Below are positions 23,484 through 27,751 of a stretch of DNA of 27,751 bases, in pieces. Location: positions 1 to 27,751 of the forward strand of contig CALHQK010000034.1 in NCBI GenBank assembly GCA_938037185.1, written 5' to 3'. This DNA comes from an uncultured Riemerella sp. Its GTDB lineage: Bacteria > Bacteroidota > Bacteroidia > Flavobacteriales > Weeksellaceae. Numbering within the stretch: the stretch's first letter is position 1; the number at the start of each line of letters is the position of its first letter. Below the pieces are notes generated by a model. It worked only from the letters and a program-made list of their open reading frames with translations, was not told where the DNA came from and searched no databases. The position numbers and the translations under genes are program-made.

Positions 23484-24368
23484 ATGAAAAAAAGAGAGAT
23501 TGTAATTTTGGCGTTTTTGGCAGGTGTACTAAGTTCTTGTATAGGGACAAAGGATATAAAATATCTTCAGCCAAATGAAAACTTACAGATTAATTCAGAA
23601 GGGCTGGTTCCATATAATATCCCCACTTATAGAGTTACTAAAAATGATATTTTGTCTCTTAATATTATTACCACTCCAAAGGGAGACGCTGCTCAGTTCT
23701 ATTCAAGTTATAATACTTCAGGGAGTAGTGTTCCAGGAGGAACAGTTGCAATGAGCGCATCTGGTGTTGGAGGAGGAGGAAACAGCACAGGGAGTGGAGG
23801 TGTTACCATGACAGGTGGAAATGGCAATTATTATTTTACTGGATTAAAGGTTGATTCTAAGGGAGATGTGAATATCTTTGGGATAGGATTTGTAAAAGCG
23901 GAAGGGCGTACCTTAGAAGACATTACCCGCGAAATACAGCAGAAAGTAAATGAAAATTTTTTAGAAGGAAAATCAGAGGTAAGGCTCAATATAGATGGTA
24001 TAAGATATTATATCTTGGGCGACATAGAAACCACAGAAATGACAGGCGAGAAGGTAGCTTACAAGCAGACCTTAACCATCACAGAAGCCTTAGCAATGAA
24101 TGGCGGACTTAATAGAACTATTGACAGGAAAAATATCATACTCCATAGAAAACTTCCGGAGGGAATAAAAATAGTAAAATTGGATTTAACAAGGGATGAT
24201 GTCATGAACTCGCCTTATTATTGGATTCAAAATGGGGACGAAATCTATCTCAATACGAGACCACGAAATCTACATGGTTTTGGAAAAGAGCCTATCCAGA
24301 CGATAACAACAGGAGTATCTCTAATTACTACTGCAATGACGGTATATCTCTTATTCTCAAGATTATAA
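23484..24368 (+). CDS. Wza-like polysaccharide export lipoprotein
   Basis: A 294-residue outer-membrane polysaccharide export protein. A lipoprotein signal peptide ends in the lipobox LSSC with Cys19. The Poly_export region starts at YRVTKNDILSLNI and continues at GLKVDSKGDVNIFGIGFVKA, and an SLBB-type domain follows (GIRYYILGDIETTEMTGEKV, LTITEALAMNGGL). A hydrophobic C-terminal helix (about 272-292) would form the outer-membrane helical barrel of Wza-type channels. Within the Poly_export domain there is an unusual Gly/Ser/Thr-rich stretch of about 45 residues (approximately 75-118). It is 4 bases upstream of the Wzc gene, its functional partner. Confidence 0.93.
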   Translation: MKKREIVILAFLAGVLSSCIGTKDIKYLQPNENLQINSEGLVPYNIPTYRVTKNDILSLNIITTPKGDAAQFYSSYNTSGSSVPGGTVAMSASGVGGGGNSTGSGGVTMTGGNGNYYFTGLKVDSKGDVNIFGIGFVKAEGRTLEDITREIQQKVNENFLEGKSEVRLNIDGIRYYILGDIETTEMTGEKVAYKQTLTITEALAMNGGLNRTIDRKNIILHRKLPEGIKIVKLDLTRDDVMNSPYYWIQNGDEIYLNTRPRNLHGFGKEPIQTITTGVSLITTAMTVYLLFSRL

Positions 24369-24372
24369 TTAT

Positions 24373-26859
24373 ATGATTCCAGAAAAAAATACGACAATAA
24401 AACAAGAAAACCCAAAGGAAAAAGTAGGTGTATTCAGTTTATTTGATATACAGCATTTCCTTATAAGGATAATTAAAAATTGGTATTGGTTTCTGTTTTT
24501 TGGCGCATCAGGTTATGTTATATCTTTCATTTACAACAGATACTATGTCCAAAGAATATACGCTTCCAATTTATCATTAAGTATATCAAACAATACGGCG
24601 AGCTATTTTACTCCTAATCAGTCCATTAACTTTATTTGGGGGCAGGGAGGTAACCAAGATGGGATTTTCCTAAAAAAAATGCTTCTGTCAAGAAGTCATA
24701 ACGAGTATTTGGTTCAGAAATTAGATTTGTTCGTGGGGTATTCTACCAAAGGGCTTTTGAGGGAAACTTATTTGGATAAATATGATTCTCCTGTGATTTT
24801 GGAAGTAGATAAAAACCATCTACAGCAGGTGGGGTACCCCATTACCCTAATTCCACAAGGGAACGGAAAATATGAGGTGGTATTGCCTGAAGAAGGACAT
24901 TCCAATAATTTATATAATTATAAAACCGAAGAATTTGAGACCATTCCTGAGTATGCAGCTCCGAGTAATAAGATTATTGCGGTTAATCAATGGTATGAAT
25001 CACCAAATTTAAGGTTTAAATTAACCAATAACCCTAATAAAAGCCTTCCATTAGATAACATCATTGTAAATCTAAACACTGTTAATACCACTGTAAGGAA
25101 CATTCAGGCAAACATTTCGGTGCAGTTTGATGAGGAAATCAACTCCGTTATTATTATTTCTAAACAAGGCTATAACTTAAGGGAGACCGTTAATTTCTTA
25201 AATCAAACCGTTGAAGAACTCATCGAAAAAAGAAAGGAAGACCAGAGCCTTGTAGATAGAAACACGCTAAAATACATTAATGATAATCTTGGTGTTGTTA
25301 GGAAAAAACTGGATTCCAGCGCGAATAATCTTAATGCTCTTAAAATAGATAAAAAACTATACAATGTAGAGCAAAAAGACCAAGAACTACTCAAGAAGAT
25401 ACAAGATTTGGAGCTCAGAAAGGTAGATTTACTGCTTAAAATGAACTCACTTGCGTCCCTTAGAAACTCCATCAATAGGAATATTGAGGACATGATAGAT
25501 GCTGGTTCTGCTGGGATTCAAGATGAAACTTTCAGTATTTCCGTTTCTGAACTGCGAACACTTTACGAAAAGAGAATAGAACTCGCATCGATTTACACTC
25601 CGGATTCAGAGCCGATGAGAGAGATTAATAGGCTCATAAGCCAAGCCAGAGCAAAATCTCATGGAAGGCTGAATTCTTACGCCTCTAACTATGGCCAAGA
25701 AATCGCAAGAATAAATAAGAGCATTGCCGAAGCGGAAGCCGAGCTTATCCACCTTCCTGAAAATCAGCGTAAATATATAGACATCGAGCGGGAGTATAAA
25801 ATCATAGAAACAACCTATAATACCTTGCTTACCAAACAGGCTGAATCGCAAATAAGACTGGCGACAAGCAAATCCGACCTTACCATTATAGACCCCGCAA
25901 AAGACCTCGGACAGGGTCCGATAGGTCCTAATGTGACCATGTTTAAATATGGGATAATCATAGGATTAATGCTTATTCCATTATTATTCATATTGATAGG
26001 CGAACTGCTGGACAGCAAAGTAAGGTCTATAAAAGAAGTTACCAATGTATTGAAAATCCCTCTACTCGGGGTTATTGGTAAAAGTTCGCATCATAATAAC
26101 CTTACCGTTTTGGAACAGCCAAAATCTTCTATTTCAGAGGCGTTTAGAGGGGTAAGGGCTGGTCTTAGATTCCTTTACAAAGAGGATGGAAAGAGTAAAG
26201 TTCTGCTCGTAACATCATCCGTAGGCGGTGAAGGAAAAACTTATGCATCCATCAATATTGCTTCCGTTTTAGGGCTTAGTGGTAAGAAAACCATCCTCCT
26301 TGGGATGGACTTAAGAAAGCCTAAAATATTTGGTGATTTTAAAATTGATAATAAATATGGAATTTCAAACTATCTCTCTGGAGATATTGAGATAGAGAAA
26401 ATCATTAATAAAACCAGCATTCCAGCGTTGGATGTAGCAACCTCTGGACCTATTCCGCCCAATCCATCTGAATTGCTCATGAGTGATAAGAACAGAGATT
26501 TCATAGAAGAGCTGAAAAAATATTATGATTTCATCATCATAGACTCGCCGCCTGTGGGGCTTGTGGCAGATTCATTTGAGTTAATGAAATTAGCAGATGC
26601 CAATGTTTATGTGATAAGACACGAATACACAGAGAAATACATGCTGAAAATGGTAGCCGAGAAGTATCACTCAGGAGAGATACAGCATGTGGGGCTTATC
26701 TATAACGACTATGCAGTAAAACAAGGCTACGGTTACGGATATGGCTACGGTTACGGATATGGCTACGGTTACGGATATTTTGATGAAGATAAAAACTACA
26801 AAGAACCTCTTCCTGTGCGGATTAAAAATAAAATAAAAGAGTTCTTCGGTAAGTTATAG
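24373..26859 (+). CDS. Wzc-like polysaccharide co-polymerase and tyrosine autokinase
   Basis: An 828-residue BY-kinase of the Proteobacteria/Bacteroidetes fused type. A Wzz domain begins with a membrane helix near residues 36-54, has a long periplasmic coiled-coil region (about 265-480), and a second helix near 521-541 returns to the cytoplasm. The kinase domain has Walker A SSVGGEGKT near 614-622, the A' motif LLGMDLRKP near 642-650 and Walker B IIIDSPPVG near 720. The tail carries (Gly-Tyr)x9 at residues 785-802, the autophosphorylated tyrosine cluster, encoded by three identical 18-bp repeats. Cycling phosphorylation of the tail is known to control polymer length and export through Wza. 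Last gene of the run; ends at a bidirectional hairpin. Confidence 0.95.
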   Translation: MIPEKNTTIKQENPKEKVGVFSLFDIQHFLIRIIKNWYWFLFFGASGYVISFIYNRYYVQRIYASNLSLSISNNTASYFTPNQSINFIWGQGGNQDGIFLKKMLLSRSHNEYLVQKLDLFVGYSTKGLLRETYLDKYDSPVILEVDKNHLQQVGYPITLIPQGNGKYEVVLPEEGHSNNLYNYKTEEFETIPEYAAPSNKIIAVNQWYESPNLRFKLTNNPNKSLPLDNIIVNLNTVNTTVRNIQANISVQFDEEINSVIIISKQGYNLRETVNFLNQTVEELIEKRKEDQSLVDRNTLKYINDNLGVVRKKLDSSANNLNALKIDKKLYNVEQKDQELLKKIQDLELRKVDLLLKMNSLASLRNSINRNIEDMIDAGSAGIQDETFSISVSELRTLYEKRIELASIYTPDSEPMREINRLISQARAKSHGRLNSYASNYGQEIARINKSIAEAEAELIHLPENQRKYIDIEREYKIIETTYNTLLTKQAESQIRLATSKSDLTIIDPAKDLGQGPIGPNVTMFKYGIIIGLMLIPLLFILIGELLDSKVRSIKEVTNVLKIPLLGVIGKSSHHNNLTVLEQPKSSISEAFRGVRAGLRFLYKEDGKSKVLLVTSSVGGEGKTYASINIASVLGLSGKKTILLGMDLRKPKIFGDFKIDNKYGISNYLSGDIEIEKIINKTSIPALDVATSGPIPPNPSELLMSDKNRDFIEELKKYYDFIIIDSPPVGLVADSFELMKLADANVYVIRHEYTEKYMLKMVAEKYHSGEIQHVGLIYNDYAVKQGYGYGYGYGYGYGYGYGYFDEDKNYKEPLPVRIKNKIKEFFGKL
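26725..26778 (+). repeat. Tandem repeat, 3 perfect 18-bp copies
   Basis: The unit GGCTACGGTTACGGATAT occurs three times without a mismatch (26725-26742, 26743-26760, 26761-26778), in frame in the Wzc-like gene. Each copy encodes Gly-Tyr three times. Identity extends to third codon positions, so the array arose by duplication of the unit, and copy number could change in steps of three tyrosines without breaking the frame. Confidence 0.97.
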
Positions 26860-26865
26860 AAACCT

Positions 26866-26897
26866 AAAAAGTATATAGAACATTCTATATACTTTTT
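26866..26897. terminator. Bidirectional rho-independent terminator
   Basis: AAAAAGTATATAGA (26866-26879), loop ACAT, TCTATATACTTTTT (26884-26897): a perfect 14-bp stem with A/T-run flanks for both strands. It lies 6 bases after the Wzc stop and overlaps the last codons and stop of the convergent DUF2797 gene. Confidence 0.9.
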
Positions 26898-27688
26898 TCT
26901 ATTTTTAGCTCTATCACATAGCCTTCGTGGTTTCGGATGTTCATAAACAGGTCTCCTTCAAAATGGAGATACTGCCCTTTCACTCCTTTTAGGATTCCCT
27001 CGAAATTAGGGACTTTGTCCAGTGTAAAAGCAGATATTTTCTCCGGAGCAGTGTAGGGGAAATCTATCCTCCAGATATCTTCTTCATGAATGGCGAACAT
27101 CTTGCTTTCTTTTGGGAAAAGATGTTCTATTTTATTCCTGAAGTCTAATAAATCCAGATTGTCTTCCCGCTCATCTTGGAGCATCTTCCGCCAGTTGGTT
27201 TTATCAGGGATGTGTTTTTTTAGTTCAGCTTCTATGATACCTGCTTCGTAGCGGTTTTCTGTCCTTGCGATGGGCAGGGCAAAGGTAGCGCCTTGGTCTA
27301 TCCATCGGGTAGGGATTTGGTTTTCTCGGGTTACGCCTACTTTTACATCGCCGGTGTAGGCAAGATAGACTATGTGCGGCTGCAGCTGGATTTGTTTTTC
27401 TATTTCCAAATCTCTTTCCTCTATACCGAGGTGTGCTTTAGAAAGCTCTGGTTTCAGGATGGTTTCGCTGGCATAGGGACTTTCAAAAAAACATTCTTTG
27501 CAGAAGCCCATGCGGAAGATAGGCTTGTTCTCCATACAGCAGATGCACTGGAAGCCCGTGTGTTTTATGCTCAGTTTTTTTCCGAAAAGCTGGTTGATGC
27601 TTAGCAGGTCTCCGGATAGGTTCAGGTAGTATTGTATGGGAGCTGCCCATGCAGAAGACATTTTTAGAAGTTGTCCTTGGAATATCAT
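26885..27688 (-). CDS. DUF2797 domain-containing protein
   Basis: A 267-residue soluble protein of the DUF2797 family, function unknown. It has a cysteine-rich, probably zinc-binding, segment (CICCMENKPIFRMGFCKECF, CxCC...CxxC) near residues 47-66. A central part, HIVYLAYTGDVKVGVTRENQIPTRWIDQGA, resembles the start of a GIY-YIG-like fold with a conserved Arg. The ATG at 27688 is preceded by a -7 element at 27705-27712. It is convergent with the Wzc-like gene and shares its terminator, so it marks the right-hand limit of the polysaccharide run and is probably an unrelated housekeeping gene. Confidence 0.87.
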   Translation of the reverse strand: MIFQGQLLKMSSAWAAPIQYYLNLSGDLLSINQLFGKKLSIKHTGFQCICCMENKPIFRMGFCKECFFESPYASETILKPELSKAHLGIEERDLEIEKQIQLQPHIVYLAYTGDVKVGVTRENQIPTRWIDQGATFALPIARTENRYEAGIIEAELKKHIPDKTNWRKMLQDEREDNLDLLDFRNKIEHLFPKESKMFAIHEEDIWRIDFPYTAPEKISAFTLDKVPNFEGILKGVKGQYLHFEGDLFMNIRNHEGYVIELKIEKSI

Positions 27689-27704
27689 TGCGGTCTATTT
27701 TAGG

Positions 27705-27712
27705 CAAAAATA
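27705..27712 (-). promoter_or_regulatory. Candidate -7 element of the DUF2797 gene
   Basis: Reads TATTTTTG on the minus strand, with a predicted start near 27698, 10 bases before the ATG. No -33 box at usual spacing. Confidence 0.45.
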
Positions 27713-27751
27713 CTACTTTGTAATTTAATTATTTTGCACATTCCAAAAACA

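Noticed and set aside
26725..26778. CRISPR-like direct repeats
   Set aside because: Repeats are contiguous without spacers, in frame, and encode the Gly-Tyr tail of the Wzc-like kinase.

Overview
The window looks like chromosome of a low-GC Flavobacteriia bacterium, most likely a Weeksellaceae member related to Chryseobacterium or Riemerella. The evidence is the gene families present (DUF3822, the SpoIIM/DUF4129/DUF4350 membrane cluster, a Bacteroidetes-type topoisomerase I, a Wzc with a Gly-Tyr tail) and the repeated occurrence of the Bacteroidetes -7 promoter element TAnnTTTG just upstream of predicted operon starts. Genus is not determined. I see no tRNA, rRNA, CRISPR array, insertion sequence or phage gene, and no gene-free stretch longer than about 240 bases.

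Layout. (1) 1-512: the 5' part of a DUF3822 gene running off the left edge. (2) 643-2971: a MoxR AAA+ ATPase and a DUF58 protein, ended by a bidirectional terminator. (3) 3026-5996, minus strand: three overlapping genes that together read as a colitose-type 3,6-dideoxysugar module. They encode a PLP 3-dehydratase with the diagnostic Lys-to-His change, a GDP-fucose/GDP-colitose synthase-like epimerase/reductase, and a family 11 (fucosyl/colitosyl) transferase. (4) 6015-8528, minus: topA. (5) 8581-13296: a divergent RDD gene and SpoIIM, a membrane protein, DUF4129 and DUF4350. These are the usual partners of MoxR/DUF58, here separated from them by about 6 kb. (6) 13309-15156, minus: folA-murI, then dps. 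(7) 15250-17331, minus: a TonB-dependent receptor under a TPP riboswitch, so a likely outer-membrane thiamin (or thiamin precursor) importer. (8) 17567-26859, plus: an eight-gene head-to-tail run. It starts with an arginase-family protein that has lost most metal ligands, followed by a NodB deacetylase, a formyltransferase, a GT2 glycosyltransferase, an EpsG/Wzy-like membrane protein, a WecA-like initiating transferase, a Wza-like export lipoprotein and a Wzc-like tyrosine autokinase. (9) 26885-27688, minus: DUF2797, convergent with Wzc and sharing a terminator.

How they fit together. Regions 3 and 8 both concern the cell surface. The run in region 8 supplies chain initiation, polymerisation, export and its regulation for a polysaccharide, plus a cytoplasmic deacetylase/formyltransferase pair that could modify an amino sugar. 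The module in region 3 could supply and attach a GDP-linked deoxysugar, but its upstream steps (manB, manC, gmd) are not in the window. A flippase and further glycosyltransferases are also absent, so neither pathway is complete here.

The most interesting points are the His188 dehydratase signature, the metal-ligand-depleted arginase homologue at the head of the polysaccharide operon, the deacetylase/formyltransferase pair with an altered active-site residue, the perfect 18-bp repeat encoding the tyrosine tail of Wzc, and the split MoxR cluster. None of these on its own proves a wholly new system.
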